A stretch of DNA of 64,000 nt from Rachicladosporium sp. CCFEE 5018 (lineage: Eukaryota > Ascomycota > Dothideomycetes > Cladosporiales > Cladosporiaceae). Under the pieces are notes generated by a model, which worked only from the letters and a program-made list of their open reading frames with translations, had not been told where the DNA came from and ran no database searches. The stretch covers positions 2,156,087 to 2,220,086 of the forward strand of contig KZ111141.1 of assembly GCA_002077045.2 (NCBI GenBank), given 5' to 3'. Shown one piece after another: positions 39,748 through 52,539 of this stretch. Position 1 is the first letter of the stretch. Each line of letters opens with the position of its first letter. The translations under genes and the position numbers were made by a program.

Positions 39748-41615
39748 ATGGAGTTCGCAGAGGCACAGGACCTCATCGGACAGCTGACCACAGGTTTCGA
39801 CACATTGCAAGAGGAGTACCAGAAGCTTGCAGGCCGGCATCAGGCACTCGAGCGCCAGTTGGAGACGGCAAGGACACAGGTATGCATCCCAATTCACACC
39901 CCAATTACGACCCTTGGCACAGCAATCACTTCCGTGATGAAACAACTTAGCTCTAGAACGTAGCTCCAAGGAGCGTTGACGGCATTTTAATTAGACTCTG
40001 ATAGTGATTGCTGTGTCCTGAAAGTCAACAGACTGTCTCATCTTGCAAGACCAATTAGCTGACAATCTTGCTACAGTACAACGAGCTCGCCAAGCTCTGC
40101 GGCAGCGCATCTCTTGCTACGCCACCGCTGAGTCTTACGTCCGCCTCCAACCCGCACACCGCCAATGGCGCAGATCCGTCCGCAGGCGATCTCATTGCTT
40201 TGCAAAGTGACTCAACGGCAGAGCAGGCTGCACGGCGAGTGCGCGACGCAAACTCTGCATCGCGGCATCTGCTGAGGAAGTTTCCAAGCTCACGAGCGCC
40301 AAACGTGCAGATATGGGGTGGTTCTTCTGGGGAGGCGACAAATTCTGGGAGGTGCATGATGCCCTCCATTACTGAGTCGCCACTGGAGCGAGACTTCACT
40401 GTTGAAGGCACTCCCAGTAGACTTGGCTGTCCCTTTGCGAGTATGTCTGGAAGACCACTGTCGTCACACGCTGCCAGTGTCCTGAGCAGGTATAAGTCTG
40501 GCGGTAGCGCAGTGTCACCCGCAGATAGCATTGGGCCAGGACCTGTTAATCGCATCGATGGCCGTGTGAGCTTCAGTAGCCGCAGAGGAAGTCGTCGTGG
40601 TAGTATCGCAGATCCAATCAAGGCTGAGATATGCGGGCTCTCGGATCATCGAGACAGTGGGGATCCGACACTTGATGTCGAAGAACACAATGTCAACGTT
40701 GAGACCGCTACAGGTGATGCGGAGGCAGGCGTATGCCCAATACGTTTCCTGGACCAACACTCACCGGAAGAGGTGGCCACATACTTCGAGAAGCACAAGC
40801 ATCAATTGCCACGCAGTCACGAGATATGTGTCAAGCGCTACCAAACCAATGAAGCTCAAATCCGAGAACTCGACAGCAAGTACGGTAATCTCGTATCGAT
40901 GATCCAGGGGCTGGGTGCCAAACACCAACCGATGCTGCCACCAGAGCCTGATGAGGCTGTTGACGTGGATGAAGTCACTGCTCTGGACGACGATGAGGCG
41001 GATAAAGTGCGTAGATGGGCCAGTCATGTGTCCTCGGCGCCGGTGGAGGCTATGGAACTCGAAGACGACGGCACGGACGAACCCCTCCCCGCGGAGGCTG
41101 GCGGAGAAGAGAGGCAGTCGCACTTCGAAAGACCACTACGCGACATTCGTGTCGGAGAGTCACCTTCGAGACCTTGGGGTCTCACAGTACCAGCTCGCTT
41201 TCTTGAGAAGGATGATCACGCAAACCAGCCCGATGTCGATCGTAGTGTGTCGGCATCGAAGCTTGACAATGCTACCGCCGCGCCTATCGACCATAAAGCT
41301 GTACATACAGGGCCGAACACCAAATCGACGAGTGCGGCAAAATGTCCGTTCGACTTCAGCAAGTTACCGAGTGGGCCTCTGCCAGGACCAGATGTATCCC
41401 CGGCACCGCCAGCTGTCAGGACGGCCCCGTCTGGTGAACGACATGGCAACACGGCACCAGCATTCATTGCGCCTGGCATTGGGCCAGAACGGGACGGTCA
41501 GTCGGCAGCTATGCAACCACGTTCTGTCTTCACGGGACCCGTGTTCATCGGGTATAGTGCCGACGACGCTATACGAATACTGCGAGAGAGTGGCCTTGGT
41601 AACGGCACGCAGTAA
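39748..41615 (+). CDS. conserved fungal coiled-coil protein of unknown function
   Basis: Exon 1 is 39748-39879, the intron 39880-40076 (GTATGC...CTACAG), and exon 2 40077-41615, giving 556 residues. The first 45 residues are a coiled coil (LIGQLTTGFDTLQEEYQKLA) that continues across the junction into YNELAKLC. A disordered Ser-rich stretch follows. The best-structured part is CPIRFLDQHSPEEVATYFEK ... RSHEICVKRYQTNEAQIREL, then acidic and Pro-rich tails. Three short CPF/CPI-type motifs recur (about residues 140, 245 and 460). I do not recognise a characterised family. The pattern of conserved islands in disorder is typical of a cytoskeletal or scaffold protein, which is only inference. Confidence 0.75.
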
Positions 41616-43490
41616 TGGCATTGTCTCACTATCTGTCTTGAGCGTTCCAAGCGTAGTAAGCACATTGCATTTCTCGTTCAGAAATCAGTAACTAGATTCT
41701 GCATGCAGTGATCAATGACACGCGAGTTAGCAACAGCCCTACGTCTATGTCTGCTCCAATGATTTGCCGCATCGAAAACCAATATGTTTTGGGCTGAGGG
41801 TATGGGGCCAAGCTTACAAATGTCTGAACCTCGCTGTCAATATATATCCTGTACGGCGCTTTCCCACCGCAGTGTACGTATAACCTAAGGTATGCATCGG
41901 TCGTTTGACAAGTTCTTGATTCACAGCGTTCGAGTCATTCATTTACGCCTCAATTAGAGCATGTTGCGGCGCCTCGCCACTGCTCCTGGGTCCTTGCCGA
42001 GCGCCACTTGTGGAAGATGCGATATTGTGGATACGGTCACACTTTCAGACCAGGAAGATCGGACAAGCAGTACGAACATCCAGGCTAGCAATGCCACGAA
42101 GATGCAGAAGACGCAAAATCGGTGTTCTGCCCGCCTTGCCAGCTTCTTCGGATGTGAAAGCATGGCAATGTTCGTATTCGAGCTTCAGTCTTCCTCTTTT
42201 GAGGACGCTTCTGGACTCACATATGCTTGGCAGTGGTGCTATTGGGGTGTTTGAGCTGCAACATATAGTGCTTCAGGACCAGGAAGGGCATGCATTGCGA
42301 TGCTGGTCCATATGCCTGCAAGCCTGAAGGATCGTAGACATGGATGCAAGCCCCGAGCCTCCGGTCGTCAGCCGGTCGAGACATGTCGTCTCACCAGTCC
42401 AAGCCTCTCGACGACATGTGACCGAGTATCTGGCATTGTCTAGGACGTCAGGATCCATCAAGTCGCGTGCTCGCACAAGTCCACAGTCCGCCTCCCCGCA
42501 GTGGCCGTCTACACCACACGGCCACCATCCTTGCTCAGTCCGGCTTGGCAGGCAATCTTCGACCAACAACTTCATTTGCAAGGAGATTCGTCGTGCTGTG
42601 CCATCTGAGCACATACAGAAGACGGAGATGCCGGGCTGACCGGCCAATGAATCATGCAACAATGCGATGCGCCAAGCAGACCTCGCTCCTGGCCAGCCTT
42701 CAAGCTCGCGGGAACCTATCAGGCACAATACCAATACACTGGGAATGCATCGAGACTGCAACTCCACAATCCCAAATGGACTGATCTGGAGATGCGGCTC
42801 AGCAATTGCAGGTCACGATGTGCCCAGGCGGGTGTTTACAGACACATTTGCGTTTGGGTGGCACGGCCGCGAGCGGGACCATAGAGACAAGACGGTAAAA
42901 TGAGAGCCAAGTGCCCAGAGAAAGCTGGGCGTGCGAGTCGGAGCTCGTGGACTCGCAGCTGACACGCAAACGAGATTTGGATCTCTCGCTGTCGCACGAT
43001 ACTGGACCTCTGGAACGATGGTGTGCACGAATGCACGAATGCAAGATCCTGCTACCCGGATGCCAGTCTATAAGCCGTGCTGGTATGCGCCTGGCGCAAT
43101 CCCTCCCGAAACATCCTCCCAGCATCACCACCCGTTGCATGCGGAGCCCCGCAAGCCTCGCCAGCGCTAGACTTGCTCGAGCCTAGCGGGCGATCCAAGC
43201 CTCATCTACCACGCCCAAAACGTGAGCTTGACATGCCTCCCTGCGAGATCTCTCATGTAGCCGGGGCCTGGGCGAACGGCCTACCACGAGGTCGAGGAGA
43301 GCTTGGCTCAGAGATCAGCCTGATTTACTCCAGACGTCTCGAATGATGGATCCTTTGGCAGGCGGGCCGCATCGCCAGTATATCGTGGGAGTCACGTATA
43401 TATTGTATATGCCTCTCGCGCTCCCTTCTGCACGTGTACTCATTCCTCTCTTGGACTCACCTTCACTTCACATCAGGACAGTTGGGCAAG
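41616..43490. promoter_or_regulatory. 1.9-kb gene-poor region
   Basis: Between two plus-strand genes. A 69-codon minus-strand ORF (41954-42163) has one hydrophobic segment (FCIFVALLAWMFVLLV) but no other support. Other ORFs of 60-165 codons overlap one another on both strands without family features. The last 150 nt are the transporter promoter. Confidence 0.4.
43397..43410 (+). promoter_or_regulatory. TATA-rich core promoter of the lactose-permease-like gene
   Basis: GTATATATTGTATATG lies about 85-95 nt before the ATG at 43491. A CACGTG-type E-box core (43431-43436) sits between it and the start. Inferred from sequence only. Confidence 0.45.
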
Positions 43491-45209
43491 ATGGTCAAGG
43501 CTACTGAGAAGCTGTCCACAGCGGCGATGCAGAACGTTGCGGAGGTGCAGGCGATGGCACCTGAGTTGGAGAGGGTGGACTGGAAGAAGTCGCCTTCGCT
43601 CCGCAAGCTGTATTTCTACGCTGCTGTGCTGTGTGTGGCTTCCGCTACGACTGGTTACGACGGGTGAGTCGAGATGGAATCGTAGTGGGGCGCGCAATAG
43701 CTAACAATGCATACAGATCTATGTTGAACGCCATGCAGTTCTTCCCGACCTGGCAGACGTACATGGGCAACCCGACCTCCGTCACTCTCGGTCGCTTGTC
43801 CGCCATGTACAACATCGGTTCCATCGCTTCCCTCCCTGTCGTTCCCTGGGTCAGCGATCACTACGGTCGTCGTCTCCCGATCATTGTCGGTTGCTTCATC
43901 ATGGTTGCCGCCGCAGCGATCCAGGCTGGTGCCATCAACTTGGCCATGTTCGAGGGTGCCCGTTTCTTCATGGGTTTCGGTAACTCCATGGCTCAGCTTT
44001 CCGCACCTCTTCTCCTCACCGAGATCTGTCATCCTCAGCATCGCGCCCGTGTCACAGCCGTCTACAACTGCTTGTGGAACGTCGGTGCTTTGATCTGCTC
44101 TTGGGTATCATTCGGCACACAGAACATTGGCAACGACTGGGCATGGAGGACACCCACTCTCCTCCAGGCACTTCCGTCCGTCATCCAGCTGATGTTCATC
44201 TGGACCATCCCAGAGTCCCCGCGTTGGTTGATTTCCAAGGACCGCTCCCACGAGGCATTGGAGATGCTCGGCAAGTACCACGCTGACGGCAATGTCGACC
44301 ACCCGACTGTGCAGTTCGAGTACGCCGAGATGAAGGAGACTCTTCGCCTCGAGTTCTTGTACAAGAAGTCGTCGAGCTACTTGGACTTCTTCAAGACCAA
44401 GGGCAACCGATACCGTCTCATTCTCATCATCTCGCTCGGTCTGTTCTCGCAATGGTCCGGCAACGCGCTCTTCTCGTACTACGCCAACAAGGTCTACGCC
44501 GCCGCTGGTGTGTCTGACCCCAAGTCTGGTCTCGGTCTCGATGGTGGCAACAAGGTTCTGTCGCTCATCATCTCGATCTCTTGCGCCTTCTTGATTGACA
44601 AAGCCGGTCGTCGCCCGCTCTTCTTGGCCGCTACTGGCGGTATGTTCCTCATGTTCATGGGTGCCACCATCGCTGGCTCGCAGTACACTCGCACCGGCAA
44701 CACTGGTGTTGGCATTGGTGTCATCACCTTCTTCTGGCTCCACGGTGTGGCTTACGCGTTCGCCTGGTCCGGTCTCCTCGTTGCCTACACTGTTGAGATC
44801 CTGCCTTACAAGCTTCGTGCTAAGGGTTTGATGGTACATTCACAGTCACTTCCACTCCACATCGAATCATGGCTAACATCACATCCAGATCATGAACTTG
44901 TCCGTCCAAGTTGCCCTCACCATCAACAACCAAGTCAACCCCATTCCCATGGACGGTGCCTGGAAGGGTTCCGAGTGGAAGCTTTACTGCGTCTACACCG
45001 TGTGGATCTTCCTCGAGCTGCTGTTCATCTATTTCCTCTACGTCGAGACTAAGGGCCCGACTCTTGAGGAGATTGCCCGCATCTTCGATGGCGAATCTGC
45101 TGAGGTTGGGCTTGCGGACACGAAGGATATGCCTGAGCTCAACGACGAGAGCTACTCGCACATGAAGGGTGCTGAGGCTGGTGTGCACCACGATGAGATT
45201 CGGAGGTAG
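43491..45209 (+). CDS. MFS sugar transporter, lactose-permease-like
   Basis: Exons 43491-43663, 43717-44833 and 44889-45209 give 536 residues. Joining exon 1 to 2 yields TTGYDGSMLNAMQFFPTW, the first-helix signature of fungal lactose permease/hexose transporters. Others are DHYGRRLPIIVG, ESPRWLISKDRS, FSQWSGNALFSYYANKV, DKAGRRPLFLAATGG and VETKGPTLEEIARIFDG. Codon choice is strongly C-ending in the exons, which often goes with high expression. The C-terminal tail is acidic and cytoplasmic. Substrate is uncertain; family members move lactose, cellobiose or hexoses, and some act as sensors. Confidence 0.92.
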
Positions 45210-45484
45210 ACGTTTTCATGGGAGGATACTTTTAGTCGAAGACGTGATAGCTTCTGCAAGATGTTATAATACCACTTCCACTCACAGGACTTCGTGAGTC
45301 TCGCCCACATCGTTCTCGTCAACTACCACTCAATAACCATCTCGGCTGTAATCCACATGACTTCACTCGTGACTGAGCCGTGCTCACCTGACTCGCGTTC
45401 TCTAACCTAGATAAATGGTACTACATTCTTGACTACATCTGTTCCAACATCATTTTCCCTACCTGCTCTGATCTACCGTCCGCC

Positions 45485-47683
45485 ATGGAGGCCCAAGGCA
45501 TGAAGCGCAAGTTCGGCCAGCCTCCAAGTCACCCTCACAAGGCCCCCAGAATGGACTCAACCCCCGGCACCGGCGGGAAGATGACTTTCGCGCAGAAGAT
45601 GATGGCCAAGATGGGCTACAAGGAGGGTCAGGGCCTGGGCAAAGAGGGCGAGGGCATTATAAATCCCATTGAAGTCAAGCTACGACCCCAAGGCGCTGGT
45701 GTGGGCACTGTGAAAGAAAAGACAGAGCAGTATAAGGAAGAGCAGCGGCGTAAGGCTGAGGCAAGAGGAGAGGAGTACGAGGGGAGCAGTGAGGAGGAGC
45801 GAAAGAAGAGGAAGGAGCGGAGGAAGAAGGTTGGCGGTGGTGGGAGCGGGACGAGTACGCCTGGGATGGGGAGGAAGAAGGTGAAGTACCGTACTGCGGC
45901 TGATGTACAGGCTGCGGCGCCGGGGCTGGAAGTGCCACAGCGGATGTTGAGCTCGAGTCTGGACGCTACGGGAGGGGAGAGAAAGCTGCTGAGTAGTGCG
46001 GCGGGGCTGATGACGCCTACTGGCAATGAGCTGGGGACTTCGGAGGAAGAAAAGATTGCGAGGAGGGAGAGGCTGGAGCTGGAGGCGTTTGTGGAGAGTT
46101 GGCATGGGCTACAGGAGCAGAAAGGATATCTTGAGGAGCATGAGGGGAGGCTCGCGATTGAAGCTGCGCAGAAGAAGGAGGAGTTGGAGAGGCTGGAGAA
46201 GTTAGTGCAGAGTGTGGAGAGCTTGAGTGTCTTGGAGCCTGGTACAGAGGGTGCTAACACGTGGAGCACCACGGTAGAGAAGTTGAGGACGTTGCAGGAG
46301 GCCTTCAAGCATGAGATCGACAAGTACGGGCTGCAAGAGGCAGCGGTTGGAGCTCTGCATCCACTGTTCAAGCTGCAGATGGACGCTTGGAATCCGCTCG
46401 AAGACCCTGAACATCTGGTGGTCGATCTCCAGAGCCTCAAGATCTTGTTTGGACAGGGCCGTGACGATCTGGCCGTGTCCCATGGCATTCACGACCTCCA
46501 CAATCCGTACTCAAAGCCACGACGAGCGAAAGGCACATCCCCTTACGAAACGATGATGTACACCCTCTGGCTCCCCAAGGTCCGCACAGCAATCACAAAC
46601 TGGAACGTCCTTGACCGAGCGCCTCTCGAGGTCTTGATTTCGTCTTGGATTCCTCTCCTCCCAGCTTTCATCTATACCAACCTTATGGAGCAACTCCTAG
46701 TCCCCAAATTAACAACAGCACTCGAATCCTGGGATCCTCGACCTCGAACTCACCACCACAAGCTCAACCCGCTCAAGCAAGCGGCTCCCCACACCTACCT
46801 CCTCCCCTGGTTGCAATACCTCCCTACCCAGCACTCAGATCCCTCAGCCCCGATCTCCCTCCTCGCGGACGTCAAGCGCAAGCTCCGCCGTGTGCTAGAC
46901 ACTTGGGACGCCGCCTTCGGTCTCCTTCTCGGGCTTCTCGAATGGCGTGCAGTTTTCCCTACCGCCGACTTCGACACCATGCTAATACGCCATCTCCTCC
47001 CCCGTCTCGCGCTCCACTTGTCCGCGAAGCTAGACATCGATCCCTCCAACCAGGACCTCACGCCACTGGAGAACAGCTTCATCTGGCTACCTTACTTTAC
47101 GCCTACAGTCATGGCCCGGCTACTAGTAGCCGAGTTCTTTCCCAAGTGGCTTTCAACGCTGCATCTCTGGCTTACCTCGCCGAGTGCGTCCTTCGGCGAG
47201 ATCGGAGAGTGGCTGAAATGGTGGCCGAATCAGTTCCCTTCTCCTCTCAGATCACACCCAGACATTCAAAGCGAATTCAATAAGGGTAACGCCATGGTCA
47301 ACAATGCACTGGATCTCCTCGACAACGACCGACCCCTCTCCTTGCTGCCGCCACCGGCCGCCGGACCCGCGCGACCAGTCACCATGCCTACTACGCGTGC
47401 GCCTGCGGCTGCTGCGACGCACAAGGAGGACATGGAGATCGACCTCCGCGGTGCGATCGAGGCTTGGTGCGCAGACGAAGATCTTTCCCTCATACCGCTA
47501 CGTGAAGCGCATCCGGGTAATGGACTGCCGCTTTTCAGACTCACCGCTAGCGCTAGTGGTAAAGGCGGTGTTGTCGTGTATCTCAAGGGTGATCTGGTGT
47601 GGGCGCAGAAGAAGAGCGATCGAACGGTTTATGAGCCAGTCGAGCTAGGTGAGCGGCTGGTGGAGAGGGCGGAGGGGAGATAA
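45485..47683 (+). CDS. ntr1: G-patch splicing factor, TFIP11/Ntr1 (Spp382) family
   Basis: 732 residues, single exon. A G-patch lies near the N-terminus (FAQKMMAKMGYKEGQGLGKEGEGI, about residues 35-60), which recruits and stimulates the DEAH helicase Prp43 to take apart the spliceosome and release the intron lariat. A basic, E/R/K-rich segment and coiled coil follow (about 80-260), then the GCFC domain (WNPLEDPEHLVVDL ... WIPLLPAFIYTNLMEQLLVPKL). The C-terminus (GAIEAWCADEDLSLIPLREA, YLKGDLVWAQK) matches the conserved TFIP11 end. The ATG has good context. A 275-nt spacer separates it from the transporter; nothing else is seen there. Confidence 0.92.
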   Translation: MEAQGMKRKFGQPPSHPHKAPRMDSTPGTGGKMTFAQKMMAKMGYKEGQGLGKEGEGIINPIEVKLRPQGAGVGTVKEKTEQYKEEQRRKAEARGEEYEGSSEEERKKRKERRKKVGGGGSGTSTPGMGRKKVKYRTAADVQAAAPGLEVPQRMLSSSLDATGGERKLLSSAAGLMTPTGNELGTSEEEKIARRERLELEAFVESWHGLQEQKGYLEEHEGRLAIEAAQKKEELERLEKLVQSVESLSVLEPGTEGANTWSTTVEKLRTLQEAFKHEIDKYGLQEAAVGALHPLFKLQMDAWNPLEDPEHLVVDLQSLKILFGQGRDDLAVSHGIHDLHNPYSKPRRAKGTSPYETMMYTLWLPKVRTAITNWNVLDRAPLEVLISSWIPLLPAFIYTNLMEQLLVPKLTTALESWDPRPRTHHHKLNPLKQAAPHTYLLPWLQYLPTQHSDPSAPISLLADVKRKLRRVLDTWDAAFGLLLGLLEWRAVFPTADFDTMLIRHLLPRLALHLSAKLDIDPSNQDLTPLENSFIWLPYFTPTVMARLLVAEFFPKWLSTLHLWLTSPSASFGEIGEWLKWWPNQFPSPLRSHPDIQSEFNKGNAMVNNALDLLDNDRPLSLLPPPAAGPARPVTMPTTRAPAAAATHKEDMEIDLRGAIEAWCADEDLSLIPLREAHPGNGLPLFRLTASASGKGGVVVYLKGDLVWAQKKSDRTVYEPVELGERLVERAEGR

Positions 47684-48307
47684 TCGCGTGCGAGAACGCT
47701 GGATGAACGGCACTGGTAGGGCGGAGACATGGCTCAAAAGGTATGACTTCCCGATCGACTGTGATGTATGCTTGTGAGAACTACCAGTCCACGTCTTGTG
47801 GCTAATGAAGTGGGGAATGATGTTTAGGAACGAATGGTTAAGCGGATTTGCATGGAAGGAGCTACGGCGCCCAGTATTGGGACCTGCAGGTGGCCGAGGA
47901 GGGAAGCACGAGCTGCATAAGCAGAGAATGAGGCAGGACACTGCGGCAGCATGGCTGGGTGTCTTAGGTCGCTTACACGTACAGACTCTCGAGGCTTTCT
48001 ATGTGTAAATCCCTACCATCCCAGCTGACCCTCCGTTGTGTTCTTTGAGGTTTTGTCCTAATCGTACACCTTCAGTCCGCGCTTCGAGCGCCTTCCCAAC
48101 CCCTAGATTTCCATCTCTCCGCCGCAACCCCGACTGATGCCCACGATCGCCGGGCTCTTCACGCCCCAAGTCCCTGAGAAGTCACATCGCACATCAGCAT
48201 AATCGTTCACACAAATTCCATCAATTCTGGCTCGCCTCTTTCTTTGCCATCCCATGTTCCTCCACGCTATGCAATGCTTAACATATGAACCTCTCCCCCA
48301 TGCCATA
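47684..48307. other. convergent spacer after the Ntr1-like gene
   Basis: 624 nt between convergent stop codons, if the Uds1-gene 3' exon is accepted. No further gene or repeat is seen. Confidence 0.45.
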
Positions 48308-51300
48308 CTACACCGCAGCAGAAGAGGAGAGGAAAGAAGTCGTACTACCGCCTCGGTCATGGCCATTGCCGTGTCCATTGACCATAAGTCCATTTCCACT
48401 AACAGAGCTGTTCGCCGTGTGAGACGTGCTAGGGACGTTGGGCGTAAGCGTGCCGTTCGGACCAGACGGAGTGGCGCGCGTGGCAGATGCTTCCCGTGAG
48501 GAAGGCGAAGGATGCGCGTGTCGGAGATGGCGGAGCTGCGTTTCGAGTGCGCGACGGTGGTCTTGCTCAGCCTGATAGACAGGGTCAGTGACAGGGCTCA
48601 GTAGATTGGAGACGAAGGGCGACTTACACGCAGAGCCCGCACGCCCTCGGCACGCGTCTCCCTCATCATCCGCTTGAACTCTTGCCGTAATACCATGACG
48701 CTTACGCCCTCGCCACCGGCGCGTCCCATGACACTTTCTCGCCCGGCCGGTCCAGCTGTAGCCGGACTCTTGATGCCCAGCCAGCGGACTTTCCCATCGC
48801 TCAGCTGGCCTTCAAGTGCTTCGACGCGGTCTCGCAATCCGTCAATCAGGTAGTCAAGTTGCGTGCGCTCGTGCTCGAGTTGCAGACTCTCCCTAGTCAG
48901 GTCTTGAAAGTCCGTCGTCAGGGCCGTAAGCTCGGTCTCGAGCACTTTCGTCCGCTCGGTATCTTGCGGCGGAGCTGAGCGGGAGGTATTGAGATGGCGC
49001 TCTAGCTCTGCATTCGCTGACCGGAGTGAAGCGACTTCGGCGGCGACAACGATATTGCGTTCGTTCAGCGCCTGGACTTCACTCGCCTGCGCCTCCTTAG
49101 CTCGCTCGGCGCGTGAGCCGTAAGCGCCGTCGAGCTCTGCTTTGGCCATTGCTAGCTCCGTCGTAAGGCGCACGACTTCGATCTCGAGATTCTCCATTTC
49201 CGTGGAGACCGTGATGTGCTTTGACTCGGCGGCTTCGCGCGCGGAGGTTGCGGCGGTGAGTTGGGTCGTGAGATCGGCATGTTTGGCCTCTGATTGTTTG
49301 AGCTGCGCATCGGACTCAACTGTGAAGATACGGGCGTCGTCGATGAGTTCCGCGACTTGGGCCTCGAGATCGTCCACCTTCTCCTGCAGAGCTGCGGCAG
49401 TGGACTGGTGATCTTGCAGTGATCGAGCCATCTCTTCGCGCTCTGCGCCCTTGGTATCGGCTGTGCGGCGAAGCTGCTCGAGCTCGTTCTCGACGTTCAG
49501 GAACTCGGCGCGGAGATGACCGACTTCGCTCTCAGATTGTGTGTGGTTCGCCATGGCTTTTGCGAGCTCATCTTGCAGGGACCCATGTGTGGCCACCAGA
49601 CTCGCGTTCTTAGTGTTCAGCTCCTCCATCTGCCTGTCCTTCTCTGCGTCCGACTTGCCATTGAGCTCACGCTGCTGCTGCACCTGCCGTCGTAGGATGT
49701 CCTGCTGCTCACGTGCAGACATAGCACGATCGAATAGGTGCTGCACTCTCGAGTTGAAAGCTGGCAGTGAGAATGACTCCTTTGCGGAGACCACAGGCGC
49801 TGCGTCGTCAGCGTTGGAGGTGTCCTCTGCATCTATACCACGAGCACCTGAGGTATCACTTTGCAAGATATCCCACAACCCGCCCAGCGTGGCGTCATAC
49901 TCGTTGACTTTCTTCGTGTGAAATGCAAGCTTGCCATTCGCTTCTTCGATCTCTCGAGCAGCGCCAGTCCGTGCGCCCTCGAGCTCCCGCGAAGCATGCT
50001 GCCCGCTCTCTCGTGCCTCTCGCAGATCGTCGTTGTGCTGTCGAAGGAGGTGCTCAACATTACCAAGACACTCTTCAAGGTACGCCAGCTGCGGCTGGTA
50101 GTCTTGACCTGTGACTTCGGGCGGCTCTTGCAGATCTGGCAGCATCGTAACTGACGAAAGAAGCAGAGTGTTGTGCAGCTGGGTATTCAGGCCCTCGAGC
50201 TGCTCCTCGACGCTGCTCACTGTTCGATGCGCGTGGTCTTCTACACGTGCTAGATGCGTTGAGGTCTCATGCTGCTCCTGCTGTAGATGTCGCAGATTGT
50301 TCTCGAGACGATCAAAGTCAGTCGTCAGCTTGCCAGCAGGATCATCGCGGTCCACTTGCCCGTAGCGTGGCTCGGGCGGAACTTCGACACCCCTTGACCT
50401 GCCCGCCTCACTGATCACACTTCGTAACTGATCATTGAGTCGCTCAAGTCGCATCTGCATGCCATGTAGCTGCTGTTCGTGCTCTTCCTGTAGCTTCCGC
50501 GATGTCGCGCGCTTCTGCAAGCGATTGCTGGATTGCACAGGCGCGCCGCACAGGATGTCTCTTATGCCATCAAACTCGTCCGGAGAGTATATGCTAGATG
50601 CTCGGCTGTCTCTCTCACGCTCGTGGTCGAAGTGTCCGTTGGTCGCAGCCTCAGCGTGCTCGTCCTTCGTCTCAGCCAAGACAGCTGCAGTGTGCTGCAA
50701 GAGTTTGCGCTCCACGATCTGTCGCCGATCCAGCAGCTTCTTTATCGTCTCATTCAACTCATCGACCTTGCGCGTGCTGCTAGCCACCTCTTCCTCGGCT
50801 TGCCCAAGAGACTTACTCTCGATGCTTGAGCTACTGGGCCGTCTCTGGCCTAAGAGACTCCGACGAGGCCTCTTAGGACTGTCAGGACTTTGTGGTGTGT
50901 CTGCCCTGCCTTTGCTGCTGCTAGAGAAGTACAGCCTCGTCAAGTTCTGCGCAGCATCTCTGACTTTGCTCTCGAAGGCCAATTGCCGTTGCGCAGCTTC
51001 GAGTCTCGTTCGCAAGCGATCTGCCTCTTTCTTCAGCGCATCGACCTCCTGGATCGTAAGCACCTCATAGCCTTGCGTGTCTAGTAGCGCAGTCTCGTGG
51101 AGCAGGTGTTTGGTCACAGGGTCTTGCTCTTGACTTCGGACGCGGGTGTCAAGACTGATCTGATGGCTCGGCCTCTCCTCTAGCGGTGTGTTGTAGTCGA
51201 TATTGCCGTTCACGTACCCATTTGTCTGCGCGGGAACGGGACTTGGCCTCCACCCGGCTGAGTTGGTGCGATTCGTGGACGAGTATGTCCCGTACCCTTC

Positions 51301-51438
51301 GTCGTCATGTCCACCATACGCGCCATTCGCCATGGAAGGCATATCCTGTTCGTAGTGCTGCTGATCAGCCTGACTTTGGGAGAGTGTCCAGCTCGTGCTA
51401 TTAGGCGCTGCCGAGACCTTCAGCCCCGTGCGGCGCAT
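48308..51438 (-). CDS. Uds1-domain (up-regulated during septation) coiled-coil protein
   Basis: Exon 1 is 48628-51438, the intron 48572-48627 (perfect GTAAGT donor, CTATCAG acceptor), and exon 2 48308-48571, giving 1,024 residues. The Uds1 domain is seen at about residues 110-230 (ETALLDTQGYEVLTIQEVDA, FESKVRDAAQNLTRLY). It is followed by some 600 residues of heptad-rich coiled coil and a short conserved end (QEFKRMMRETRAEGVRALR) that continues after the intron into AEQDHRRALETQLRHL. The first ATG is at 51438; the frame is open upstream, so an extra 5' exon is possible. Likely linked to septation or hyphal structure by family name only. Confidence 0.85.
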
Positions 51439-52539
51439 GCGTGCGGCATTGGTGGGAGGCACGGTATGACTGCAAGAGCACTAGATCGTAGGTTCATGAA
51501 TCATGGGATAGCGACCTGCTCTGCAGTGTTCACTCTTGACGGTTGTGTCTCCTGCTCAGTCGAGTCCGGATATTGGCCGTGTCGCTGCGACCCGTGCTCC
51601 ACCCTGGTACGCGTCGCCGTGAGGAGCCGTGGATGCACGTATCTCGCAGTGTAGTAAATGAGCGTGGTGGCAGTGAAGCCAGAAATGTTCAGGTCACTAT
51701 CAGGCACAGACAATGATTCCAGGAGAGAAAGGATGGGCTTCCAGAAGTCGGCAAAGACTAGAGTGGACGTGTTTCACGACTCGTCGTCTGCTGCATAACG
51801 CCAATCAGCATTCGCGGTCCGCCCAGCTGGGAAGCAGCCGCAGGAGACACGCTAGCGAATGCGCGGAAAAGGAAGCGCGACCGCCAACATCTCGTTTGAA
51901 TGCCGGCCTTACTCGGCACATATGCGCGATGGACTATTGATATAAAGATGGGCTTCCTCAGGTTTGCATGATGCGCCGCGCTGATGAGCAGTGATCTCAC
52001 GTCGACGAGGGAATTGACTAGCGGAGCTATTGTCGGGACCATCTCTCGCACGTTGTGAAGGGGCGAAGTCTCCAGGCTATGGCGGTGATCCTGCAGACAC
52101 CTCAGGGCGAAAGTCCATGCCGGGCACTGCAATCACAACGCGACCATGTTCGTGCAGCTTATTAATATTCAAGGCTGATGCATACCTTTGAGGGAGACTC
52201 TGCGCTGTGCAAAAGTAGTGTGCAGCATACTGTACGCAACATATTATCTCCGAAGCCCTGAGCCTTCGGCCGAGCCATCAATCAGACAGACAACGCAGTA
52301 CTCCCCCATCGCAGCGTGCCTAGCCATTGTTGACCATAGCCCAAAGTACCAATACACACCCCCGATTGCCTTGTTCACTGTTGCCTATTCACCTGCCGCG
52401 CGCCCACATCTCGTAGTCTTCAACATCCATCGGCATCACACATCGTCTCAGGGCAAATCTCTCACCCACACTCCACATACTCCGAGCTCCGATCCCCTCG
52501 ATCAGATAAGAAAGTGCCCAAGCCAGCCCACCGATCCCA
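51439..52539. promoter_or_regulatory. 1.1-kb divergent intergenic region
   Basis: Between the divergently transcribed Uds1-domain and Apd1-like genes. AT-rich short stretches occur near 52150-52175. No gene, repeat or RNA is seen. Confidence 0.45.

Noticed and set aside
41954..42163. 69-codon ORF with one membrane segment
   Set aside because: It is a single hydrophobic stretch in a gene-poor region with no second copy or recognisable family to support it.
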